In this document: in pieces, positions 9,215 to 19,406 of the stretch | Layout: each line of letters begins with the position of its first letter | Position numbering within the stretch: the stretch's first letter is position 1 | From: Lunularia cruciata | Taxonomy: Eukaryota > Streptophyta > Marchantiopsida > Lunulariales > Lunulariaceae | Length of the DNA stretch: 64,000 nucleotides | NCBI GenBank assembly: GCA_948567375.1 | Contig: OX419759.1 | Coordinates: forward strand, 39,646,593-39,710,592 | Reading direction: 5' to 3' | Notes under the pieces: model-generated | The model's database searches: none | The model's input: only the letters and a program-made list of their open reading frames with translations | What the model was told of the DNA's origin: nothing | Made by a program: the position numbers and the translations under genes

Positions 9215-10462
9215 CAAATGGAGTGATTTCTATGTCAATGGATGCGCCTTGAAGAGCTCTTTCAATTGATAGCAAGCATGCTAAAAACCCACATCTGTGC
9301 AGAGAGTTACAAGGATTCGAATTCTGTCATCTTTGGCAGATTTTAGGGTTTGGACTATAAATTCGATTGACTGTATCTCTGCCAACACTTGGGCAAATGG
9401 AGTGATTGGAGTCTCATTGGAAGCTCTATACTGAGATCTTTCCTTCAAGGTAAAGCTTGTCCAGTTTGGATCAATACTCAGGGAGATCTGAATTTTTCAA
9501 TTCTGAGACAATTTTGAGTAGTCCTTGTTATTGTGCGAGAATTGGGAAGGCTATTGCTCTGTGGGCACAAGTGCAAATCCAGTGAAAATTACTGCATCAG
9601 AATCTGTGGGTTACAAGCTCTGTTTCAAGGCCAAGCTCGCAGCACATGGAGGTCTGAGCAAGCAGTGGTGGTAATTTTCATTCTGTCACATCTCGTGCAT
9701 CTTGGTGTTTGGAGTACCAACTTTGCAGTGCAAGTTCTCCTCAGTCATAGATCCAATTCAGGTGATTCTTGTATCATTAGAACCACATGGTCATAAGCTT
9801 TCTATTGAGTCCATACTTGAAATATTTGGATATCCAACGCAGATGATATGACCATTTGTTTCACTATAGCACTTGCAACTACTTGGTGTTAAAATCTGCA
9901 CATGTGAAGGAGGATTTCTCTGTACTTATAGGTCCAAATCAAGTGGTTTTTTGTGGCAATAGAACGAGCATTGTGCAAGGTTTCTATTGAGGTCTGATTT
10001 GTAGACATTGAAGGTCAGATAAGGAAGTTGTGACAATTTGAAATCTGTGACTCTTTGGACATCATAACATTGTGAAATGCAAATTCAAGCTATTGTATCT
10101 TTGTACTCAATGATCCAAATGAAGTGATCTTTGTGTATTTAGAATTAGCTCTCTCAGACCTTGAGACTGAAAATTGATTACTACAGGTTAGGTCACAGAT
10201 TAGAAGCTCTAGGTACCTCAAATTTTGCAGCCTTTGGTATCTCTGTGCACTGCCGATGTGAAAGAGAGTATCTTTGCACTCACATATTCAAATGAGATGA
10301 TTCTTATCTCATTAGAATCAGCTTTTCAAGGTCTTTACTTCAACACCAGCCTAGTAGTGCTTACAATTGTAAAACAATAGTGCTACCTACTTGAAAATCC
10401 TAAATTTTTGGTGTTGGAAGTAAAACTTCCAGATTGACTGTGAGTGATAAGTGGTTGTCACA
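9215..10462 (+). repeat. Modular 5' UTR of LINE B, seven modules of about 180 bp
   Basis: The anchor (caaatg or a close variant, followed by the GTGAT-like and cattaga-like blocks) starts at 9215, 9394, 9574, 9754, 9935, 10116 and 10289. The spacings are 179, 180, 180, 181, 181 and 173. Copies A and C have six anchors. The last anchor lies 174 bases before the ORF1 ATG rather than 95. An open frame at 9533-9796 crosses module boundaries and has no recognisable protein features. Confidence 0.75.
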
Positions 10463-11302
10463 ATGGAGGATTCCAAGATGGTGAAAGACATTGCTGATAT
10501 AGCCATGAAGCAACAACAATTAGCTGAAATTTATAGGAAAGCAAATGATTTCCACAAGGACCTTAGAAGCTTCATGGCACCTATGTCCCAGTGCATGAGT
10601 ACTCTCATGACTGATATGGAATTTGTAAAGGTTGAGATCAGTAGTGTCAAAGAGTCTTTGAACCTAGTCAACCAAGAGATTCAAGACCTCAAGAAGAGTT
10701 CTATTTCTTTGTTAACATCAACCAAGGGGATGGTTGATGCTACCGAGAAAGTTGCTTCCTTGGGATCACAAGCCAACGATATTGCTACACAAGGCGGAGG
10801 GCTCCAACAGATTGTGGACACACTAGAAGTGAAGATGAAGTCTTATGCTGAAGCTACTAAGGTGGCTCAAATCTCTTGCTTGCAAGAGCATGAGGTTGAG
10901 AAGGAGAACCAATTGGTCAGGATGAAGAACTTGAGAATTTCAGGTTTGCCAGAGACTGAGAAGGAAGACACCAAGGCCATAGTGTGTGAGTTTATTGCTG
11001 ATTCTTTGAGAGTCCATGATCGTCAGATTTTGCAAGCACATAGATTGGGACACCAAGGTGCACAACCAAGAAGCATTTTGGTGAGGTTTGGCTCAGGAAC
11101 TCAAAGGAATGCAGTGATGGATAACAAGGCTATACTAAAGGGGCGGCGTATTTGGTTGGACCCTGATCTCACACCTCTCCAATGGCAAGCAAAGAAGTGA
11201 GAATTAGCAAAAGTGAAGGAGGCTCAACAAGCAGGTTTTGTTGCATTCTTGAGAGACAATAGAGCTGTGATCACCCAAAGGAAGTTGTCAACTACCGCAT
11301 AG
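10463..11302 (+). pseudogene. LINE ORF1, copy B, one premature stop
   Basis: The natural ATG is 10463 (MEDSKMVKDIADIA); an upstream GTG only extends the frame. The protein has the same plan as copy A: N-terminal coiled coil, then NLRISGLPE, RSILVRFGS and WLDPDLTP. A GGA-to-TGA change at 11198-11200 removes the last third of the RNA-binding domain. The remaining codons to TAG 11300-11302 stay in frame. The family context GCA TAG CAA TTC is present, but a second TAG follows (CAG to TAG at 11309-11311). Confidence 0.88.
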
Positions 11303-12756
11303 CAATTCTAGACCCTTAGAGTGTTGTTTTGGAATGTTCATGGTCTCACACATACCAAGTATTCAAGCGCTAAACTTGTGTGGGATGATGCTGATCTGAT
11401 CAATCTTGTGGAGACATGGGAACATGAAGGAAACACCATTCAAGACATTGAAGGTTTCATTCTTGTTGGTTCAACTTGGAACAATCGGAGGCAGCACAGA
11501 GGAAGGGGCTTTGGAGGTATTGCTACTTACGTCAGATTTGGTTTTGAAAAATCAGTCTCTTTGATAGGTCAAGACTCAAGTGGACAATACCAATGGCTGA
11601 GGATTGGAGGAGTTGCTACACCTTGCTTCCTTGCTGTTTGTTACTTTGCCCCATTGACATCACCAATCTATTCAAGCGGATCTCTCAACACCATGCAGCC
11701 TTTCCACTCCTTGACAAAGGATGTGTTGGAATTTCAAAGTAAAGGTGCAGTATTTATCCTTGGTGATTTCAATGCTAGGATCCAAACCTCTCAGATTCCT
11801 GAGTTTAGTGACCTTGAGAATGACCCTTTCCATAGCTTGATAGATCATTCTAGTGCTTGGTCCCGCTCTTCCAAAGATCTCATATCCAACTCCATGAGTG
11901 AGCACTTTTTGAGCTTTGGTACCAATTGTAGCTTGAAGATCTTGAATGGCCTTTTCCAATTTCCAGAAACTTGTAAGAGCACATGCTTTGCTTCTGGTGG
12001 ATCCAGCACTGTAGATTATATGCTCACCTCACCCAGTGATATACACATTGTCTCAGATTTTGTTGTTTTAGATCCTCAACCTGAATCTGACCATGCACCT
12101 TTATCTTGTGTCATCCTTCTTTCTTGCCTCAATAGAACCACATTACCTATTAACCATGCCTTTAGAGGGAAACTCCGTCTTGATTTTCACAAGCAAGATT
12201 TGTATCAACAAGCTATCCATGAGAAATTGAGCTCTATGGAGTGGAGTTCTGATTTTCAACAACGTAGTGATCAGTTGGTTGAACTTCTTCAATCTACATC
12301 AACAACTCTATTTCCACGAGGTTCTCACAGGAAGAGACTTGGTCTCCCTTGCAATAGGTGGTTTGATGCTGACTGTAAAATGGCAAGGATCAAAGCTATG
12401 GATAGGTCTCTTGATCAGATTGCACAAAATCAAGCTTTTGTCTCTTATAGAAAGTTGGTGAAGTGCAAGAAGCGAGCGTTCTTGAGACTCAAGGGGGTTG
12501 AGTTGAGCGTTGAATTGAGGAGCAATCCCAAGGCTTTTTGGCAGAAGGTAACCATCAGATCTCCATCTCCATTGCTGGACGTGAATGAGCTTTGTGAATA
12601 TGTGAAGGATTTGTACTTTTTCCCTGATGCTCCAAGCATGGCACCTTGCCTTGGATCTGCTCTCACCATCTCTGAAGTTGATGTCTAGTACCAATTGAAG
12701 AAGTTGGCCAATGGTAAGGCCGAAGACCTTGATGGACTATGTGTTGAACTACTTAT
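11303..12756 (+). pseudogene. LINE ORF2, copy B, N-terminal part (endonuclease)
   Basis: This is the endonuclease region: FWNVHGL, NLVETWEHE, LGDFNARI, SDHAPLS. It continues into the linker before the RT. It lies in the same frame as ORF1 and, as in copies A and C, lacks an early in-frame ATG. A TAG at 12686-12688 (AAG to TAG) stops it before the RT. Beyond 12756 the gene is interrupted by an inverted LINE insertion and resumes at about 13566. Confidence 0.88.
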
Positions 12757-13565
12757 TAGAAACAATGAAACAATGAAATATAAAGCCCGAAAGACCCAAA
12801 GAGTCAAAAGGCTGGAAACACAATACAAAACACATGAAATGTGAGCCTAGGCAAGGGCCTAGGGCATCGGACCAATTTGTAACAAATTGGTCCGATGTAA
12901 AGTAACTTCTGTCATGTACTTCCCTAATGCTAAAGCTTCAACCTGTAAGAGAGTTGAGAAGTCACCGCAAGTAATCTGATGTCTAACTCTAATCTGCATG
13001 TAACAAGGGCAATCAACAAACACATGATGCTCATCCTCAACTTTGCTCATAATACACAATTTGCAAAGTCGCATGGAGTGCTCTATCTGCTGCCAACGTC
13101 CTTGTTCTACTTCTAGTCTATGAGAACTAGTTCTATATTGAGCGATAACATGTCTCAATGAAGTAGAAATCCTAGTCAAGAGATAATCTTGCTCACAATA
13201 CACCAACATAGGATTTACAAACTGGTGATAGAACACCATCTTGGTACCGGGTTGCTGCCATAAGCGAAGTAAGAACTGCTCCTTGATCACTTCTCGAAGT
13301 GCAATAGGCTCCAATCTCCAATGTCGCTCAGAAACATTCCACCTTGTGGCCCATGCAATCAGATCTGTATACCAACCGACAGATAGAGTGGCACAAAAAG
13401 CTTGGTAGGGAAGTCTCTCATGCTCCATGGACCTCACCTTAGTGGCATATGTGATAGCTAAAAACAAAGCTTTAGCCTCAAGAGGTAAAAATCCTGTTTC
13501 AGCAAGCAGGAATACATAAGGAGTTTGAGTCTTCAGATGGCTACCACCCCACATAAGGAATACTT
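12757..13565 (-). mobile_element. Inverted 5'-truncated LINE inserted in LINE B, with 7-bp target duplication
   Basis: The sequence tacttat flanks the insertion on both sides (about 12757-12763 and 13561-13567), replacing a continuous ORF2 sequence. Read on the minus strand the insert runs from a 5' joint at about 13530 through an open ORF2 C-terminus (about 13528 to 12859; frame end QIGPMP, because the usual TAG is CAA-like here) to the 3' UTR and the octamer tail at about 12768-12782. Its 5' terminus is a 24-bp inverted copy of the downstream flank (see the hairpin entry). Confidence 0.85.
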
Positions 13566-13586
13566 ATGTGGGGTGGTAGCCATCTG
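13534..13586. repeat. Perfect 24-bp inverted repeat with 5-base loop
   Basis: Arm 1 is 13534-13557 and arm 2 is 13563-13586; the loop is gaata. Arm 2 belongs to the host LINE B (it encodes LCGVVAI-like codons in the antisense and GGSHL in the sense frame). Arm 1 is the terminal part of the inserted copy. This suggests the insertion machinery copied the target flank. Confidence 0.9.
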
Positions 13587-15561
13587 ATTTCAGTACTCAC
13601 TTCTCTCTTGAATGAGGCCATCAGGTGTGGCTTTCCTGATAGATGGTGCTTCAAGAAGGTAGTTCCTATTCACAAGTCTGGTCAAAGAGATATTGTCACC
13701 AATTACCGTACCATTCTAGTGGGTAATATCTTTGCCAAGTTGTACGGTCGAATTTTGGAGTCTAGGTTGAGTACTTGGGCTGAAAGGCACAGAATTTGAG
13801 CTAAGTGCCAAGCGGGTTTCAGATCAGGCTTTAGTACTTTGGATCATCTATTGATACTCCATGTTTTGTGGTGGAAATCTAAAGGTGTTGGGAGAGCTCT
13901 CTATGTTTCATTTATTGATTTCAGGAAGGCCTTTGATAAGGTGCTTAGGAAATCTCTAAGTGAGAGACTCACTCAAGTTGGTGTTTCAGCTGATCTGATT
14001 GGTGCTATCTCTAGACTCTATGAAAAGGTGGTTGTGAAACTTTCATCTTTGAGCTCTCAAGATATCCTTAGCACAATGGGTGTGATCCAAGGTTGCTCTC
14101 TATCTCCAACATTGTTTGGAATCTTCATCGATGATCTAGAGAGGGTGCTGATGGAAGCTGGAGCTACAGGTGTACAGGTTGGCTCTTTGATGATACATGC
14201 ACTACTATATGCGGATGATGTAGTGCTCCTCTCTACCAATCCACAAAGTTTACAGAAGTTGTTGGATTCTCTTCTCTTGTTTTGCAATCAAACAAAGATG
14301 GAGGTGAACCTTGACAAGTCCAAGGTGATTGTGGTGGGTTCTAAAGGAGTCACACCTTTCTTTTTTGATGGACAGCAATTGGAACAGGTTTCTTCTAACA
14401 AGTACTTGGGTCTTGAGTTTTCTCATGACTATAGTTGGTCTACTTGTGTGAAGATGAGAATCAATGCAGGCTTTAGAGCTTTGTATTCACTCATGAACCG
14501 CTCTAGACTTGCTCACCTTACCACATGGGAGTTGAAGAAGGTGTTGTTCAGATCTCTTGTGCAGCCGGTGGTTCTCTATGGTGCTCAGATTTGGGGTCCA
14601 GGTACTAAGAAGACATGGTGGCAAAAGGTGGAGAAAGTTCAGAAATTGTTTTTGTGTGATGAACTTGGAGTGAGGACTCAAACTCCTTATGTATTGTTGC
14701 TTGCTGAAACAGGGTTTTTACTGCTTGAGGCTGAAGCTTTGTTCTTGGCTCTCACATATGCCACTAAGGTGAGGTCCATGGAGCATGAGAGACTTCCCTA
14801 CCAAGCTTTCTGTGCCACTCTATCTATTGGTTGGTATACAGATCTGATTTCATGGGCCACAAGGTGGAATGTTTTTGAGCGACATTGGAGATTGGAGCCT
14901 ATTGCACTTTGAGAGGTGATCAAGGAGCAGTTCTTACTTTGCTTATGGCAGCAACCCGGTACCAAGATGGTGTTCTATCAGCAGTTTGTTAATCCTATGT
15001 TGGTGTATACAGATCTGATTGCATGGGCCACAAGGTGGAATGTTTTTGAGCGACATTGGAGATTGGAGCCTATTGCACTTCGAGAGGTGATCAAGGAGCA
15101 GTTCTTACTTCGCTTATGGCAGTACCCGGTACCAAGATGGTGTTCTATCAGCAGTTTGTTAATCCTATGTTGGTTAATCCTATGTTCGAGCTTTATATTT
15201 CATTGTTCATTGTTCATTGTATTGTGAGCAAGATTATCTCTTGGCTAGGATTTCTACTTCATTGAGACATGTGATCGCTCAATATAGAACTAGTTCTCAT
15301 AGACTAGAAGTAGAACAAGGACGTTGGCAGCAGATAGAGCACTCCATTCGACTTTGCAAATTGTGTATTATGAGCAAAGTTGAGGATGAGCGTCATGTGT
15401 TTGTTGATTGCCCTTGTTACATGCAGATTAGAGTTAGACATCAGATTACTTGTAGTGACTTCTCAACTCTCTTACAGGTTGAAGCTTTAGCATTAGGGAA
15501 GTACATGACAGAAGTTACTTTACATCGGACCAATTTGTTACAGATTGGTCCGATGCCCTAG
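13566..15561 (+). pseudogene. LINE ORF2, copy B, C-terminal part (reverse transcriptase to end)
   Basis: Contains the RT: SGQRDIVTNYR, SFIDFRKAFDKV, VIQGCSLSPTLFG, YADDVVLL, and a thumb-like region. It ends with the CKLC..EDERHV..CPCY cluster. Stops occur at 13797-13799 and 14910-14912 (both CGA to TGA). At 15008 a segment repeating 14834-15007 begins, followed by a 15-base repeat (ttaatcctatgttgg) and a short 3' UTR/tail piece (about 15188-15221). The C-terminus then resumes. Its normal end codon is altered (TTACAG), so the frame runs to 15559-15561. The RT active box itself is intact. Confidence 0.88.
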
Positions 15562-15663
15562 GCCCTTGCCTAGGCTCACATTTCATGTGTTTTGTATTGT
15601 GTTTCCAGCCTTTTGACTCTTTGGGTCTTTTGGGCTTTATATTTCATTGTTTCATTGTTTCAT

Positions 15664-16745
15664 AAAGCCCGAAAGACCCAAAGAGTCATGAGTAGACTCT
15701 CTAGATCATCGATGAAGATTCCGAACAGAGTTGGAGATAGAGAGCAGCCTTGGATCACTTTCTCATAGAGTCTAGAGATAGCACCAATCAGATCAGTTGA
15801 AACACCCACTTCAATGAGTCTCTCACTTAGAGATTTCCTCAGCACCTTATCAAAGGCCTTCCTGAAATCAATAAAGGCAACATAGAGAGCTCTCCCAACA
15901 CCCTTGGATTTCCACCACAAAACATGAGTACCAATAGGTGGTCCAAAGTACTAAAGCCTAATCTGAAACCAGCTTGGCACTTAGCTCGAATTTTGTGCTT
16001 TTCAGCCCAAGTGCTCAACCTTGACTCCAAAATTCGACCATACAACTTGGCAAAGACAAGTATGGTACGGTAATTGGTGACAACATCTCTCTGGCCAGAC
16101 TTGTGAATAGGAACTACCTTCTTGAAGCACCATCTATCCGGAAAGCCACACTTGATTGCCTCATTCAAATGAGAAGTGAGTACTGAAATCGTACAAGTAC
16201 CGTACCTACAAGTATGGTATGGTAATTGGTGACAACATCTCTCTGGCCAGACTTGTGAATAGGAACTTCCTTCTTGAAGCACCATCTATCCGGAAAGCCA
16301 CACTTGATTGCCTCATTCAAATGAGAAGTGAGTACTGAAATCAGTTGGCTACCGCCCCACTTCAGAAGTTCAACACATAGTCCATCAAGGTCTTCAACCT
16401 TACCATTGGCCAACTTCTTCAATTGGTGCTTGACATCAGCTTCAGAGATGGTGAGAGCAGATCCAAGGCAAAGAGCTTCCCAAGGCGCTTCTAATGTCAC
16501 AAAAATCACTCCATTTGGACACCATATGATTCAAACTCTCAAATCTGGATCCTTTGTCAAAAAATTCAATCACTCATAACGTTTTGCACAAATTTTAAAA
16601 TGATGCAATCTTGGTGGCTATGGAAAGCCCTTAGCAAGGCGCTTCGAACGAGACCAGAGTTGCAACGTTTGGACATGTAGGTAGTGAGATATGGCTTCTT
16701 AAACTTTTAGGACTCCTCTCCTCTCAAACTATCGAAACTTGCCTC
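15664..16745 (-). mobile_element. Internally deleted LINE derivative
   Basis: Read on the minus strand it starts with the family 5' end (16745; GGAGAGGAG, then two 5' UTR modules), jumps at about 16468 from the 5' UTR directly into ORF2 just before the RT domain, and continues through RT segments to about 15690. There it joins the last 25 bases of the 3' UTR (15664-15687). ORF1, the endonuclease and most of the 3' half are missing. A block of about 120 bp around 16075-16190 is repeated at 16215-16345. Partial frames (15660-15920, 15839-16285, 16165-16509) are pieces of RT and not separate genes. Confidence 0.75.
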
Positions 16746-17116
16746 TTCAGAAGTTGGCCAATGATAAGGCTGAAGACCTTGAAAGGAAGTTGGTAACAGG
16801 TAAAGTAGTCCATGCAATTTTGCAAATTGTATACTATGAGCAAAGTTGAGGATGAGCATCATGTGTTTGTTGATTGCCCTTGTTACATGCAGATTAGAGT
16901 TAGACATCAAATTACTTGTAGTGATTTCTCAACTCTCTTACAGGTTGAATCTTTAGCATTAAAGAAGTATATGATGGAGATTAGTTTACATTGGATCAAT
17001 TTGTTACAGATTGGTCAGATGCTTTAGGCTCTTGCCTAGGCTCACATTTTATGTTTTTTGTATTGTGTTTCAACCTTTTGACTCTTTGGGTCTTTCGGGC
17101 TATATATTTCATTGTA
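16746..17116 (+). pseudogene. LINE ORF2 fragments and 3' end
   Basis: About 35 bp of the pre-RT region (KLANDKAEDLE) is joined through a short unmatched stretch to the ORF2 C-terminus (CKLYTMSKVEDEHHV..CPCY, frame 16812-17027). A 3' UTR follows, with a tail remnant tatatatttcattg at 17101-17116. CKLC has become CKLY, losing one cysteine. Confidence 0.75.
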
Positions 17117-18350
17117 CATGCTCTTTAATGATACATGCACTCCTTGATGCAGATGATGTAGTGCTCCTCTCTAGCAAGCCATAGAGTTGACAAAAGTTGT
17201 TGGATTCTCTTCTCTTGTTTTGCAATCAAACGAAGATGGAGGTGAACCATGACAAATCCAAGATGATTGTGGTGGGTTCTAAATGTGCCACACCTTTCTT
17301 TTTTGATGGACATCAATTAGAGCAAGTTTCTTCTTATAAGTACTTGGGTCTTGAGTTTTCTCATGACTGTAGTTGGTCTACTTGTGTGAAGATGAGAATC
17401 AATGTAGGGTTTAGAGCTTTTTATTCACTCATGAATTGCTCTAGATTTGCTCATCTTACCACATGGGAGTTGAAGAAGGTGCTGTTCAGATCTTTTGTGC
17501 AACCGGTGATTCTCTATGGTGCTCAGATTTGGGGTCGAGATACTAAGAAGACATGGTGGCAAAAGATGGAGAAAGTTCAGAAATTGTTTTTGTGTGATAA
17601 ATTTGGAGTGAGGACTCAAACTCTTTATGTATTGTTGCTTGCTGAAACATGCTTCTTACCTCTTGAGGCTGGAGCTTTGTTTTTAGCTCTCACATATGCT
17701 ACTAAGGTGAGGTCCATGAAGCATGAGAGACCTCCCTATCAAGCTTTCTGTGCCACTCTATTTGTTGATTGGTATTCAGATCTGATGGCATGGGTCACAA
17801 GGTGGAATGTTTTAGAACGATATTGGAGATTGGAGTCTATTGCACTTAGAGAGGTGATCAAAGTGGATTTCTTAATATATTATGGCAAGTATCGGGTATC
17901 AAGATGGTGTTCTATAAGCAATTTGTAAATCCTATGTTGGTGTATTGTGAACAAGATTATCTCTTGGTTAGGATCTCCACTTCACTTAGACATGTTATTG
18001 CTCAGCATAGAACTAACTCTCATAGACTAGAAGTAGAACAAGGATGTTGGCAGTAGATAGAGCACTCCATGTGATTTTGCAAACTGTGTACTATGAGCAA
18101 AGTTGAGGATGAGCACCATGTGTTTGTTGAGTGTCCTTGTTACCAGCAAATCAGAGATAGACATCAAATTAGTTACAAAGATTTCTCAACTCTCTTATAG
18201 ATTGAGGCTTTAGCATTAGGGAAGTATATGATCGAGATAAGTTACATCGGACCCATTTGTTATAGATTGGTCAGATATCATAGGCTCACATTTCATGTAT
18301 TTTTGTATTGTGTTTTCAACCTTTTGACTCTTTGTGTCTTCCGAGCTTTA
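17117..18350 (+). pseudogene. Older 5'-truncated LINE copy (RT to 3' end)
   Basis: Begins at SLMIHALL in the RT domain; the active box reads DADD instead of YADD. The frame 17197-17928 keeps the palm and thumb region (YKYLGLEFSHD, QPVILYGAQIWG). Later stops and indels break the C-terminus, where EDEHHV..CPCY is still recognisable at about 18095-18150. It is visibly more diverged than copies A to C, so it predates them. Confidence 0.8.
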
Positions 18351-18610
18351 TATTCCATATCAAAGATAGACATTAGAATAGTTGTAATGATTTCTCAACT
18401 CTTTTACAAATTGAGATTTTAACGTTAAGGAAATATATGACCCAGATTAGTTTACATCAAGCCAATTTGTTACACCAATTTGTTACAAATTGGTCAGATG
18501 CCATAACCTCTCACTTAGGCTCACATTTCATATATTTTGTATCATGTTTCCGAACTTTTGACTTTTTGTATCTTTCGAACTTTATATTTCATTGTTTCAT
18601 CTCATTGACA
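18351..18610 (+). pseudogene. Old LINE 3' end
   Basis: A decayed ORF2 end (DFSTLL-like), then the 3' UTR with a duplicated caatttgttaca phrase, the family gactttttgtatctttcgaacttta block and a tatttcattgtttcat tail at about 18582-18600. Confidence 0.65.
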
Positions 18611-19406
18611 AAGAAGGACAAATCAAATTATAGAGTAGAATGAAATTATAGAGTACTGTATTCTTTGATCAACTATTAGAAAGCTGCTCATATGAGTTTT
18701 TAAGATTTGCCCAAGGTTTTATTTGATTCCTTAATATAATCTTCAATCATTCATTTATCGTATCCATGTGTGGGGCTTGAAACGAAAAAAGACTTGAAAC
18801 GTGTTGAGGAATTGGGAAAGGTGCTCCAGTGTGATGAGCTTCGGGTAAGGACTCAAACTCTTTATGCTATAATGTTCGCTAAAATAGGGTTTTCCTATTG
18901 AAATCGAGACACTCTTCAATATCGATTACAACTCTAGTTACAATCCATTAACACCAACAGATTTTCACATTAAATCTACTAAGTCTAGAGGCTGAGCCTA
19001 GACGGGACACTCTGAAAAACATTGGAAATCTTCTACCATTTCCCTCAGTGAGTTGAGACAAAAACTGATTTGAGATTGCGGAACTCTTTGATGGAACAAA
19101 GGACTCAGATGACTTATTACCATTAGCATGTGACCTCCATGCTTGTTAATTATAAGCTGTATATTAGTGCTAAGATATCTCCCTTAAGATAGTATCATTC
19201 ATAGCCTATATTATTTCTCATTGACTTGGCATAGAGGAGACTCATTGGGCAATTCCAAGTCTAAAGGATAAGACCTTGACAGTGAACTAGATAATATCAA
19301 GAGTGCCTTCTGATCACCACTTAATCTTTGACAACCCACTTCCACAAACACAAACACTTGCATCTAGACAAATTAGGAAGGGTCGCCAATACAGTGAATT
19401 TCAAGT
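18611..19406. other. Intergenic stretch with one ancient LINE relic
   Basis: About 18813-18900 (plus) still resembles the LINE ORF2 phrase LCDELGVRTQT followed by a decayed LLAETGF. The rest shows no gene. Part of 19100-19406 is probably the 3' UTR of the alpha-mannosidase gene, whose stop codon is at 19407-19409. No clear polyadenylation signal stands out. Confidence 0.5.

Larger units (their letters stand above)
9160..15663 (+). mobile_element. LINE copy B, interrupted and partly duplicated
   Basis: Full layout of the family: modular 5' UTR (to 10462), ORF1 (10463-11302), ORF2 in two parts split by an inverted LINE insertion (12757-13565), 3' hairpins, 3' UTR and a tail at about 15641-15663. 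Compared with copies A and C the 5' UTR is much more diverged than the ORFs and has one extra module. ORF2 also carries a local duplication and a tail-repeat insertion at about 15008-15222. The 5' end is probably truncated: similarity to copy A begins at A's position about 3390. Confidence 0.88.
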
